Position numbers and translations under genes: made by a program. DNA of 11,224 nucleotides from Candidatus Nitrosopumilus sp. (GTDB lineage: Archaea > Thermoproteota > Nitrososphaeria > Nitrososphaerales > Nitrosopumilaceae): the NCBI GenBank assembly GCA_029861085.1, contig JAOUAE010000036.1, positions 1 to 11,224 of the forward strand, in the 5' to 3' direction. The notes under the pieces are model-generated. The model ran no database searches. It saw only the letters and a list, made by a program, of their open reading frames with translations, and had not been told where the DNA came from. This document shows positions 1 to 7,069 of this stretch, one piece after another; within the stretch, counting starts at the first letter, position 1; every line of letters starts with the position of its first letter.

Positions 1-164
1 AAAAGAAATACTCTATCACTGTAGAGGAATGGGAAGAAAGAGAGGGTGTTAAATTAGAAGATGGACTATATCGTGGCCTTATGAGACGTGGAGCAGGTGA
101 TGAGCTTGCTGCTGGCTGTGCAAAGAGTCAGATGTTCCATGACGCCTCACAAGCAACAATGTAA
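1..164 (+). CDS. C-terminal fragment of an unrecognised protein
   Basis: An open frame enters from the left edge (first complete codon at 3) and stops with TAA at 162-164, giving the last 53 residues of a protein. The segment is acidic and then basic (VEEWEEREG, RGLMRRGAGDELAAGC) and ends in SQMFHDASQATM. It looks like ordinary coding sequence, richer in Gly and Ala than random AT-rich DNA would give. I do not recognise the family from this piece. It matters for the next gene, because it occupies the stretch that an upstream GTG start (88) of aglB would overlap. The 67-nt gap to the ATG at 232 is a normal spacer. Confidence 0.6.
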   Translation, partial: KKYSITVEEWEEREGVKLEDGLYRGLMRRGAGDELAAGCAKSQMFHDASQATM

Positions 165-231
165 AAAACAATTTTTCAAAATCAAAGTTTTCTTCAAAAG
201 AGTATTATCCGCTAGAATTAGTGTCCATTTG

Positions 232-2349
232 ATGATTACTCAAGATACATTATTTAGAATTGGAAATTTTAATTTTAGATTAAATCATCTATTGGTAATT
301 GGAATCTTGATAATTGCATTTTCAGCTTCATTCTTGATTCGTTCTCAAGGGGCCGAATATGGATACGAGCTTAATGAATTTGATCCCTTTTTTAATTTCA
401 GAGCAACTCAATACCTTCTTGAAAATGGACTATCAGAATATTTCAATTGGCATGATAACATGAGTTGGCATCCCAATGGACGAGATGTTTCTGCAACCTC
501 ACAAACAATGCTTCACATAACAGCTGCTTTGACCTATCAAATTTTTGGTGGTAATTCCAGTCTTTATGATTTTACAATTTTGTTTCCTGTAGTATTTGGA
601 TCCTTGACAACAATTATTACTTTTGCCCTAGTACGAGTAATTGGTGGAACAACTGCAGGTCTTTTTGCAGCATTATTTTATTCAGTCTCTGTTCCTATTG
701 TACTTAGAGGTACACTTGGATGGTTCAAATCAGAACCTTTGGGGCTTTTCTATGGATTACTAGGATTGTATTTGTTTCTCAGTGGAATAAAATCTGAGAA
801 TAAGAAAGTTACAATTTCAAAATTAATTATCGGGGGGGTTATGTTGGGCTTTGGACTGTCTTCTTGGGGTGGAATTCAATTCTTTGTAATGCCAATAGGC
901 GTTTTTATTCTCGTTCTTCCGTTTGTTAGAAAAGATCATTCTTTCCTAATTTGGAGCATTCCTCTGTTTGTGGTATCTTTTCTACTAACTATTGTTTTGT
1001 TTGAGAGACCTGGAATAGAATTTGTTTTTGGGTTGGGTGGATTCTCACTGATTATCCCAACAGGATTTCTAGTAGCTAATGCAATAATTCAAAAGTTTAG
1101 CAACACTAAAAATCAAACTAGAAACGGCTTATTTTTTCTATTTACAGTCATAGTAGCTGGTTCTGTATTGATTTTTGTAAATGCTGATTCTGAATTTTTA
1201 CCTCTTCCTAGTTATAGGTACCTTAACGCCATTAATCCATTTCTTACTACAACAGATCCTCTAGTTGATTCAGTTTCAGAACATGCTACAACAACATTGG
1301 CACAATCATTTTTCTTTCATTCGGTACAGATGATATTTGCTGGCATTGGAGTATGGTTAATCTTAAGCAGAAAAACTGAAAATCTAAAAAATGACATGAT
1401 GGGATTTGCATTGGTTTTAGGACTCCTTGGAGTATATGTTAGTTCAGCATTTGTGCGTCTAGAAGTTTTTGCGTCTGTCTCAATAATAATTCTATCATCT
1501 ATTGGTTTATCTCTTCTTACAAAAAAAATCTTTCAAAGAAAAATTGGATTTAACCAAATTAGAAACCCTACAAAGATTTCATTTGTTATAATGATAACAG
1601 CTCTACTTTTTTCTCCCCTAGTACTACCGACAAATGGAAACTGGATTGATAGTGTCAAAATTCCTGCAACAATTCTAAATGGTGGAACGATATACCCTGT
1701 TGTTACTGATGATTGGAAAGATTCGTTGGAATGGATCAAGAAAAATACCCCCGAAGATTCTGTGATTGCCGCTTGGTGGGATTATGGTTACTGGATCACC
1801 ACACTATCAGAAAGAACAACCTTAGCAGATAATGCAACAATAGATTCCCAAAAAATATCAGACATTGCAACAGTGTTTCTTAATACTCCTGATGAGGCTT
1901 GGAAGAAATTACAAGAAATGGATGCTGATTATGTGTTGGTATTTGTAGCAGGACAAAAGATCGATGTTCTTTCAGACCAATCCCTTTATACTCTAGAGGG
2001 AGGTGGAGACGAGTCTAAAAAACAGTGGTTTATGAGAATTGCAGAAGAACCACTAGAAAAATATCTTTATTCAGATGGAATAAGCGGAACCGAATATTTT
2101 TGGAATAATACTCTGTTAGGTCAGATGTTTCCATTTACCGTTATTGGCTATGTTGATATTCAAAATCCAAATATGCAATCTGAAGTTTACATACCTGGAT
2201 TTACACCAATATATGTAAAAGACATCAAATACCAATCTGATGGAAATGGTCCTTTAAGATTAGTTTACTCTTCTCCAGGATATGAAAATGAAAAAATAGG
2301 TCCAATGATCGGAGTATTTGTTTATGAAATTAACAAAGATTATCTATAA
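232..2349 (+). CDS. aglB: AglB/STT3-family oligosaccharyltransferase catalytic subunit
   Basis: Membrane enzyme that transfers a lipid-linked oligosaccharide to Asn in N-glycosylation sequons on the outer face of the membrane. With the ATG at 232 it has 705 residues. The first membrane helix is at about 17-37, followed by the acidic metal-binding loop EFDPFFNFRAT (Asp51), a second acidic loop HDNMSWHPNGRD (74-85), many further helices, an SVSE motif (347-350) in the late external loop, and the catalytic WWDYG (515-519) followed by DNAT (533-536). The soluble C-terminal domain follows. SVSE and EFDPFFNF resemble eukaryotic STT3. The frame stays open back to a GTG at 88, but that extension overlaps the upstream gene and adds a basic segment without the family's usual features, so 232 is preferred. 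The glycosyltransferase and hexose-phosphate isomerase nearby fit glycan assembly. Confidence 0.95.
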   Translation: MITQDTLFRIGNFNFRLNHLLVIGILIIAFSASFLIRSQGAEYGYELNEFDPFFNFRATQYLLENGLSEYFNWHDNMSWHPNGRDVSATSQTMLHITAALTYQIFGGNSSLYDFTILFPVVFGSLTTIITFALVRVIGGTTAGLFAALFYSVSVPIVLRGTLGWFKSEPLGLFYGLLGLYLFLSGIKSENKKVTISKLIIGGVMLGFGLSSWGGIQFFVMPIGVFILVLPFVRKDHSFLIWSIPLFVVSFLLTIVLFERPGIEFVFGLGGFSLIIPTGFLVANAIIQKFSNTKNQTRNGLFFLFTVIVAGSVLIFVNADSEFLPLPSYRYLNAINPFLTTTDPLVDSVSEHATTTLAQSFFFHSVQMIFAGIGVWLILSRKTENLKNDMMGFALVLGLLGVYVSSAFVRLEVFASVSIIILSSIGLSLLTKKIFQRKIGFNQIRNPTKISFVIMITALLFSPLVLPTNGNWIDSVKIPATILNGGTIYPVVTDDWKDSLEWIKKNTPEDSVIAAWWDYGYWITTLSERTTLADNATIDSQKISDIATVFLNTPDEAWKKLQEMDADYVLVFVAGQKIDVLSDQSLYTLEGGGDESKKQWFMRIAEEPLEKYLYSDGISGTEYFWNNTLLGQMFPFTVIGYVDIQNPNMQSEVYIPGFTPIYVKDIKYQSDGNGPLRLVYSSPGYENEKIGPMIGVFVYEINKDYL

Positions 2350-2676
2350 AACATCAATAAAATTATCAAATTAATATTTTTTTGAAAGATAGAAAAAATC
2401 ATTGTCCTATTTTCAGAATTCATTCTTGTTTATGTGAAAAGAGAAATTTCGTTAAAATACAAGATTAGTCCAAAAATTAGCTCCATCAATTGCTGTATTG
2501 TTCATGTTTTAAAACAAAAATATGATGATGAATTTGCACCAGTACTCTGATTAATCTTAGACTTGTCTTCATATTCTCTGACTCATTGTTTCTCTCTTTA
2601 TTGAGTATAGGCTCACAATTCTTTCTTCTTACAATAATAACACCAATGTAAATCATAAATTATTCAAATTTAAGAA
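2350..2676. other. Convergent intergenic spacer, no supported gene
   Basis: This 327-nt stretch separates aglB (+) from the glycosyltransferase (-). It holds the oligo-T run after aglB and otherwise AT-rich sequence without a tRNA-like fold or long repeat. A 56-codon minus-strand frame (2486-2656, ATG start) lies 20 nt beyond the glycosyltransferase stop. Its translation starts MIYIGVIIVRRKN and contains HHH, and I do not recognise it. Open frames of this length are expected by chance here, so it is not called as a gene. Confidence 0.6.
2375..2385 (+). terminator. Oligo-T terminator candidate after aglB
   Basis: A run of seven T (2377-2383) lies 28 nt after the aglB stop codon, without an obvious stem in front. 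Archaeal RNA polymerase often terminates on oligo-T alone, so this is a reasonable 3' end. The call rests only on composition and position. Confidence 0.35.
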
Positions 2677-3534
2677 TCAGTATTTTGTATCCATGAATAT
2701 TTTGAATTTGCCAATAGGGTTAGAAAGAACACGTCTTGTATTGTATCGTTTTGATATAAAATTTCTGAGTGAGTTTTCATAAAATGTGTCATTATTTGAA
2801 AAATATCCACTCAGAAAGAACCTAAAACTCTTCAAACCTTTTCCACGTTTTAACAATAATATGGCTCTTAGAAATGTATGTAACAAAGGATAGCCCAGCG
2901 CACGCATGGCATATCCGTAGTTATAATACATCATAGGCTTGTAAGTAATAGCCGTTTTTCTAGAAGTCTTTGTAATGATATCATCATAATACCTCACATC
3001 AAATCCTAACTGCATTGCCTTTACGTATACATACGTTTCAAAACCAAAATTGACTGGTAATTGGGATCCTATTATTTTCCAATATTCTTTTCTGATAACA
3101 CGTCCGGATCCTCTTGGTGCAGTTGCTATTTCGCCTTGTATTGCACCTGAGGCTACAACTGAATCATCTATTATCATTCTTCTAGTTAACTGCTCGAAAT
3201 AGTTATGTGGTAATATATGGTCAGCACCAACTATTGAAACAAAATCGAGATCATCAACATCTAATTGTCTTAGACCATAATTGAAAACCTTTGCAAGTTC
3301 TGGACGTGATACCCAATTATCATGAATTTCAGGAAAAGTCAAAATCTTAACATCAAAATTTTTGGCAATTTTTACGGTATCGTCAGTGGAATTATCATCA
3401 ACAAATATTATTTGTTGTAACGATATTGTTTGTTTGAATAGAGCGTCAAGAGTGTCATAAATATTCTCAGCCTCATTTCGAGCAATGATAACAGTCCCTA
3501 TTTTGGGAAAGTCATTGATATTTTTGTTCATCAT
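2677..3534 (-). CDS. Family 2 glycosyltransferase (GT-A fold)
   Basis: Predicted cytoplasmic or membrane-peripheral glycosyltransferase that would move a sugar from a nucleotide-sugar donor; donor and acceptor cannot be read from sequence. Of 285 residues, the N-terminal half carries the GT-A features: a first beta strand ending in ARNE (18-21), the nucleotide-binding VDDNSTDDT (45-53), and GADH (103-106) at the place of the DxD metal motif. The C-terminal part contains a hydrophobic and basic stretch (LLLKRGKGLKSFRFFLSGYFS) typical of archaeal GT2 enzymes, probably membrane-associated, but no clear pair of membrane helices. Two consecutive ATGs (3534, 3531) can start it; the first is used. 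It lies beside aglB, which suggests surface-glycan assembly, but it is transcribed convergently to aglB and is not in its operon. Confidence 0.85.
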   Translation of the reverse strand: MMNKNINDFPKIGTVIIARNEAENIYDTLDALFKQTISLQQIIFVDDNSTDDTVKIAKNFDVKILTFPEIHDNWVSRPELAKVFNYGLRQLDVDDLDFVSIVGADHILPHNYFEQLTRRMIIDDSVVASGAIQGEIATAPRGSGRVIRKEYWKIIGSQLPVNFGFETYVYVKAMQLGFDVRYYDDIITKTSRKTAITYKPMMYYNYGYAMRALGYPLLHTFLRAILLLKRGKGLKSFRFFLSGYFSNNDTFYENSLRNFISKRYNTRRVLSNPIGKFKIFMDTKY

Positions 3535-3560
3535 TCATGCTCAAGTTGTGAATGGATTAC

Positions 3561-3572
3561 ATTTTATTTTTT
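3561..3572 (-). promoter_or_regulatory. TATA-box candidate for the glycosyltransferase gene
   Basis: On the minus strand an A/T element (AAAAAATAAAAT) is centred about 32 nt before the first ATG. This position fits an archaeal TATA box with a leader of only a few nucleotides. A second TATA-like element (CTATATAAG, about 3645-3653) lies farther away and would give a leader of about 90 nt. Confidence 0.3.
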
Positions 3573-3660
3573 ACAATGGGTAAAAATCAAATGTCATGAG
3601 AGTTTGTAACTGAAAACAATCTAATGAAATTTGTTTAGATTAATCTTATATAGTATTATG

Positions 3661-3700
3661 AAAAAATAGTATCTTGCCTCTTGGCAAACTTTTAACTATT
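3661..3700 (-). terminator. Stem-loop plus T-run after the two-helix membrane protein gene
   Basis: Read on the minus strand: AATAGT (3700-3695), an internal stem TTGCC / loop of four / GGCAA (3687-3674), then ACTATT (3670-3665) closing the outer stem, running directly into six T (3666-3661). The stop codon at 3694-3692 lies just inside the outer stem. Nested stems followed by a T-run resemble an intrinsic terminator for the gene ending at 3692. Confidence 0.45.
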
Positions 3701-4093
3701 AAAATTAAAGTCTGATTTTTTTTCAATATCACTCAAGAATTTTCTGAATTTCTGAACTTCGTCTTTTGAAGCCTTTCCTTCAATAATGTCAATCATCATT
3801 CTAAAGTTTCTTGCCATAAATGGATTGTTTAGTAATGACTGTTCATTTTCTATTTTTATCTGAGTCTTTCTGTGCCATGCTCCAACTGCAATTGAAACTG
3901 GAAAGTAAATGCCTACAAATAAAATAATAAACATCCACAATTCCGAAAAAATTTCATTTAAAAATTCGACTCGTTCTATTAATAATCTATGAAAAATCAA
4001 TATAAAATTTGAAAATGATAATAAAAATATCAGGTATACGCTATGACCTAATCTAAAGTCAAACCAGCGCCTTCTAAACCATTTAGAATTCAT
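3692..4093 (-). CDS. Unrecognised two-helix membrane protein
   Basis: A 133-residue protein I cannot assign to a family. Its N-terminus is strongly basic (KWFRRRWFDFR), followed by two predicted membrane helices: about 18-39 (SVYLIFLLSFSNFILIFHRL) and about 52-73 (LWMFIILFVGIYFPVSIAVG). A charged, helical cytoplasmic tail of about 60 residues follows (RKTQIKIENEQ, KASKDEVQKFRKFLSDIEKK). By the positive-inside rule both ends face the cytoplasm, with a short acidic outer loop (ERVEFLNEIF). The ATG at 4093 is the only sensible start because an in-frame stop lies nine nucleotides before it. It is probably a single-gene transcript: 157 nt to the next gene and a terminator-like stem at its end. It could be a small membrane adaptor, but nothing in the sequence shows its role. 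Confidence 0.7.
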   Translation of the reverse strand: MNSKWFRRRWFDFRLGHSVYLIFLLSFSNFILIFHRLLIERVEFLNEIFSELWMFIILFVGIYFPVSIAVGAWHRKTQIKIENEQSLLNNPFMARNFRMMIDIIEGKASKDEVQKFRKFLSDIEKKSDFNFNS

Positions 4094-4127
4094 TTCACTT
4101 TACATGAAATCTTTCTAGTAATTAACA

Positions 4128-4137
4128 TTAAATTTTA
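4128..4137 (-). promoter_or_regulatory. TATA-box candidate for the two-helix membrane protein
   Basis: TAAAATTTAA on the minus strand is centred about 39 nt before the ATG at 4093, which would leave a leader of roughly 12 nt. The region is AT-rich, so the exact box is uncertain. Confidence 0.25.
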
Positions 4138-4150
4138 CCACTCGGTGAAC

Positions 4151-4166
4151 ACATTTTTAAAAATGT
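4151..4166. repeat. Perfect 16-bp palindrome
   Basis: ACATTTTTAAAAATGT reads the same on both strands. It lies upstream of the minus-strand membrane protein promoter and downstream of the phosphoglucose/phosphomannose isomerase gene. It could be an operator or part of a 3' structure. Its A/T content makes chance origin possible. Confidence 0.4.
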
Positions 4167-4195
4167 CAAATTAATTGCTAAAAATATATTAAATT

Positions 4196-4201
4196 AAAAA
4201 A
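4196..4201 (-). terminator. Oligo-T terminator candidate after the PGI/PMI gene
   Basis: On the minus strand a run of six T follows the stop codon by about 30 nt, in an A/T-rich stretch without a clear stem. This is compatible with archaeal oligo-T termination. Confidence 0.25.
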
Positions 4202-4231
4202 TAATCAAACAAATCTGAAAGATGTTAGAAA

Positions 4232-5275
4232 TCATAACTTTTTTTTAATAAAATTGATAGGTTCAACTGGAGTTGGATCAACCCCGTTTAACACAGCTTT
4301 GTAAATTGAAGCGTAATCAAGAAGATATATCAATTTCATTAATTTTGTTAAAATATTTCCACTTCCAGAAAAAATATCCTTATATTCTATATTTTTTTCA
4401 TCAAAGAATTCTTTTAAAATACCCCATCTTTCTTTTGTTTTAAAATAATCTTCTTCTCCTTGAATCATTATTGGAACAATATTACTCGGTTGTTCCCATG
4501 AAACGATTCCATTATGACATGATTCGATTACATCCTCTGTAATTGCATGCATTTTTGCATTTTCTTGTAATGAGTTTTTGAATCTAATAGCTGCAGCTTG
4601 CAATCCTGCAGGATAGTAAATCAAAGGAATTCCAGAAATCCATTCAGCCAAATTTAATGCTGAATTACTATCTGACAGATTTTTTGAATTGATTTCATTT
4701 CTTAATTTATGTAATTCATTTATTGACTCCAAAATATGATTCGAAGGGATTGGAATGATTGGTTGCAAAATTTTTAGCATTGAATATAAAAAACTTGGAA
4801 ACGATGCTCTTGGAGAATGTATCATGGGAATTTTTTGATAATTTATTCTGTTTTCTTTACAATATTGTTCTATATTTCCACCAGACGAAAAAGCAAAAAT
4901 TTTACAATCCTGCTTACTTGCTACGTCTAAAATCGTAAGAGTTTCGTCGGTATTCCCTGAAACGCTTGTGGTAATCACAAGAGTTTCTGAATCAACTGTT
5001 TTTGGTAAAATATACCCTTTAACGATTGAAACATGGATATTTGTTTTTGATAGAATTGAAGCAAATATTGAACCAATAGTACCAGAACCTCCCATACCGG
5101 CAAAAACAATATGGTCTATCCCTTCAAATTCTACGGATTGAAAAGATGAATCATAAGCATCTTGAGAAATTTCTGGCCACTTGTCATAAATCCCATACAT
5201 TCTTTTTTTATCAACACTTTGTAATTTCTCAAAATTTAACATCCATTTCTTCAAATATTGTTTGTGATATAACAC
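4232..5275 (-). CDS. pgi/pmi: Bifunctional phosphoglucose/phosphomannose isomerase
   Basis: Interconverts fructose 6-phosphate with glucose 6-phosphate and mannose 6-phosphate, feeding gluconeogenesis and sugar-nucleotide synthesis. The 347-residue protein has two SIS-type domains with the signatures of the archaeal PGI/PMI family: GMGGSG (60-65), SVSGNTDE (104-111), SPRASFP (154-160), QENAKMHA with the probable catalytic Glu238, and CHNG with the probable catalytic His254. The 16-residue Glu-His spacing matches, from memory, the Pyrobaculum enzyme. It ends in the family-typical DPTPVEPINFIKKKL. The start used is GTG (5275-5273): a TATA box centred at 5303 lies 28 nt upstream, as expected for a leaderless mRNA. 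An ATG at codon 12 (5242) is the alternative. It diverges from mtnA and shares its promoter box. A role in making mannose-type glycan precursors for AglB is inference. Confidence 0.93.
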   Translation of the reverse strand: MLYHKQYLKKWMLNFEKLQSVDKKRMYGIYDKWPEISQDAYDSSFQSVEFEGIDHIVFAGMGGSGTIGSIFASILSKTNIHVSIVKGYILPKTVDSETLVITTSVSGNTDETLTILDVASKQDCKIFAFSSGGNIEQYCKENRINYQKIPMIHSPRASFPSFLYSMLKILQPIIPIPSNHILESINELHKLRNEINSKNLSDSNSALNLAEWISGIPLIYYPAGLQAAAIRFKNSLQENAKMHAITEDVIESCHNGIVSWEQPSNIVPIMIQGEEDYFKTKERWGILKEFFDEKNIEYKDIFSGSGNILTKLMKLIYLLDYASIYKAVLNGVDPTPVEPINFIKKKL

Positions 5276-5298
5276 TTAATAAAATTCATGAAAGTTCA

Positions 5299-5307
5299 TT
5301 TTAAATA
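5299..5307. promoter_or_regulatory. Shared bidirectional TATA box between PGI/PMI and mtnA
   Basis: TTTTAAATA (TATTTAAAA on the other strand) is centred at 5303. The two divergent start codons are at 5275 (GTG, minus) and 5331 (ATG, plus), so each lies 28 nt from the centre. That is the usual TATA to start-site distance in archaea, and both mRNAs would be leaderless from one nearly symmetric box. No second TATA-like element at the right distance is needed for either gene. Confidence 0.55.
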
Positions 5308-5330
5308 AGGTTTCAAATTTTTTGTTTTAA

Positions 5331-6392
5331 ATGGAAAATTCAACTAAACCTAATAATTCGTTACGAACAGTTGAATGGAAAAATAACAAGGTTGTAATGA
5401 TTGATCAAACAAAATTACCAAATGAACTTGTATTTGTAGAATATGACGATTTTAATCAAGTTGCAGATGCAATTAGTACTCTAGTGGTTAGAGGTGCACC
5501 TGCAATCGGTGTATCTGGTGCTTTTGGATTAGCATTAGCAGCATTACAAAGTAAGGCAATTACTAAAGATGAATTATTATCAGACTTGGAACATGCCAGA
5601 AAAATTCTCTTTGCAACTAGACCTACTGCAATAAACTTAGGTTGGGGATTAGAGAAAATCATGGATGTTGCAATGTATGGAAATTCTGTAGAACAAATAA
5701 AAGAATTAGTTATTTCTAAAGCCAAACAAATGGCAGATGAAGATATTGAAATTAATAAAACCATGGGAAAGATGGGTTCAGTTCTTTTTGATAATAATGA
5801 TACTATTATGACTCATTGTAATGCTGGTGCATTAGCTACAGTTGCTTATGGCACAGCATTAGGTGTTATTCGTGCAACAAGGGAGAACGGAAAAAATGTC
5901 AAAATAATAGCAACCGAGACTAGGCCAATTCAACAAGGTTCAAGATTGACTGCTTTTGAATTAAAACATGATGGATTCGATGTCAGTCTTATTCCAGATA
6001 CAGCTGTAGGGTATTCAATGGCTAACGGATTAGTGAATAAAGTCGTAGTTGGTGCTGATAGAATTGTAAAAACAGGTCATGTTTTTAATAAAATCGGAAC
6101 TTACCAGGTAGCAACAATGGCAAAACAACATGGAATTCCATTTTATGTGGCAGCGCCATTATCTACAATTGATATGGAAACAAAGGCTGAAGATGTAATT
6201 ATCGAGATGCGAAAAGGATCTGAAGTCACTGGAATAGGTGAAAAAAAGACTGCACCTGATGATATTGCCGTGATTAATCCGGCATTTGATATGACACCCC
6301 CTGAATTAATTTCAGGAATAATTACCGAAAAAGGCGTGGCTACAGCTCCGTATGAAGAATCACTTAAAAAATTATTTCAAGCTAATTTATAG
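5331..6392 (+). CDS. mtnA: S-methyl-5-thioribose-1-phosphate isomerase (MtnA, aIF2B-like fold)
   Basis: Converts 5-methylthioribose 1-phosphate to 5-methylthioribulose 1-phosphate in methylthioadenosine salvage. The 353-residue protein is full length for the family and carries its marks in order: VVRGAPAIG near 52-60, ATRPTAINLGW near 95-105, THCNAGALAT with the catalytic Cys163, TETRPIQQGSRLTA, GADRI with the catalytic Asp243, and NKIGTYQ. The related archaeal ribose-1,5-bisphosphate isomerases and eIF2B subunits share the fold, but the conserved Cys/Asp pair with RGAPAIG and THCNAG points to MtnA. The ATG at 5331 sits 28 nt from the TATA centre, so the mRNA is probably leaderless. The next gene follows after 36 nt and has its own TATA-like element. 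Confidence 0.93.
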   Translation: MENSTKPNNSLRTVEWKNNKVVMIDQTKLPNELVFVEYDDFNQVADAISTLVVRGAPAIGVSGAFGLALAALQSKAITKDELLSDLEHARKILFATRPTAINLGWGLEKIMDVAMYGNSVEQIKELVISKAKQMADEDIEINKTMGKMGSVLFDNNDTIMTHCNAGALATVAYGTALGVIRATRENGKNVKIIATETRPIQQGSRLTAFELKHDGFDVSLIPDTAVGYSMANGLVNKVVVGADRIVKTGHVFNKIGTYQVATMAKQHGIPFYVAAPLSTIDMETKAEDVIIEMRKGSEVTGIGEKKTAPDDIAVINPAFDMTPPELISGIITEKGVATAPYEESLKKLFQANL

Positions 6393-6396
6393 AAAG

Positions 6397-6405
6397 TTTT
6401 TATTG
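6397..6405 (+). promoter_or_regulatory. TATA-box candidate for the DUF59-PqqD gene
   Basis: TTTTTATTG is centred about 28 nt before the ATG at 6429, suggesting independent leaderless transcription in addition to any read-through from mtnA. It is in a T-rich stretch, so the assignment is moderate. Confidence 0.3.
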
Positions 6406-6411
6406 TTTTTG

Positions 6412-6423
6412 AAACTGCAGTTT
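6412..6423. promoter_or_regulatory. 12-bp palindrome between TATA box and start codon
   Basis: AAACTGCAGTTT is a perfect palindrome ending 5 nt before the ATG at 6429, between the TATA candidate and the expected transcription start. Archaeal repressors often bind there to block polymerase. A possible operator; no regulator is identified. Confidence 0.3.
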
Positions 6424-6428
6424 ACAAT

Positions 6429-7067
6429 ATGAGTACTGTTTCTGCACAAGCTATTGAAGATTCTTTAAAGCAGTGCATGGATCCTGAAGTCCCTCTCAAT
6501 ATTGTAGAAATGGGATTGATTTATGGAATTGATGTAACAGAAAATAATGATGTTAATATCAAAATGACAATGACTACACAAGGTTGTCCACTTCATGAAA
6601 CTCTAGTGCAGGATGCAACAAGATATGCCAAAAAAGTTCCTGGTGTAAATAATGTAAAAATAGACATTGTTTGGGAACCTGCATGGTCAATGGATAAAAT
6701 GACTGAAGAGGGAAAAATCAAAATCAAAAATATGGGCGCGAACATGAATACACCCGCACCCATTAACTATGAAACTGCATTACCTCAAGGAGTTGGAAAA
6801 CTCATTCAACAAGATGACGGTTCAATGGTTTTAGCAAACGAACATGAACAAGGTTTTATGGTTAATCAAGCAATTGTTGATTTTTGGAAATCTTGCAATG
6901 GAGAGCGTAAAGTGACAGAACTAGTACAAGTATTTGCACAACAAACAGGATTACAACGAAATCAAGTAGAAAAAGAAGTCATGCAGTTATTACAACAACT
7001 CCGTGAAGGTGGATTAATTGCAATTGCTGGTCAGCCTGACACACCAAACGTTGAATTTAAAAAATAA
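6429..7067 (+). CDS. MIP18/DUF59 protein with C-terminal PqqD-like domain
   Basis: A 212-residue two-domain protein. Residues 1 to about 100 are a MIP18/PaaD/DUF59 domain: DPEVPLNIVEMGLIYGI (18-34), then TQGCPLH with the conserved Cys53, and IVWEPAWSMDKMTEEGK (80-96). Such domains act in Fe-S cluster assembly or delivery. After a linker (about 104-122), residues 123 to about 203 resemble PqqD: GSMVLANEHEQGFMVN, then a winged-helix-like part VTELVQVFAQQTGL ending in LREGGLIAI. PqqD-like domains bind leader peptides for radical SAM enzymes (RiPP recognition element), but occur elsewhere too. The molecular role of the combination is not known to me; Fe-S delivery to a client protein is the simplest inference. 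The radical SAM gene two genes downstream is a possible partner. It converges on the SDR gene with a 2-nt spacer. Confidence 0.82.
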   Translation: MSTVSAQAIEDSLKQCMDPEVPLNIVEMGLIYGIDVTENNDVNIKMTMTTQGCPLHETLVQDATRYAKKVPGVNNVKIDIVWEPAWSMDKMTEEGKIKIKNMGANMNTPAPINYETALPQGVGKLIQQDDGSMVLANEHEQGFMVNQAIVDFWKSCNGERKVTELVQVFAQQTGLQRNQVEKEVMQLLQQLREGGLIAIAGQPDTPNVEFKK

Positions 7068-7069
7068 TC

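Noticed and set aside
2486..2656. 56-codon minus-strand ORF (MIYIGVIIVRRKN...) 20 nt after the glycosyltransferase stop.
   Set aside because: No recognisable motif, no clear ribosome site, and open frames of this size are expected by chance on this amount of sequence. It would need conservation to be called.
3640..3690. TATA-like CTTATATAG on the plus strand followed by a small hairpin, suggesting a small RNA.
   Set aside because: The hairpin is better explained as the terminator of the minus-strand gene ending at 3692, and there is no further support for a plus-strand transcript.
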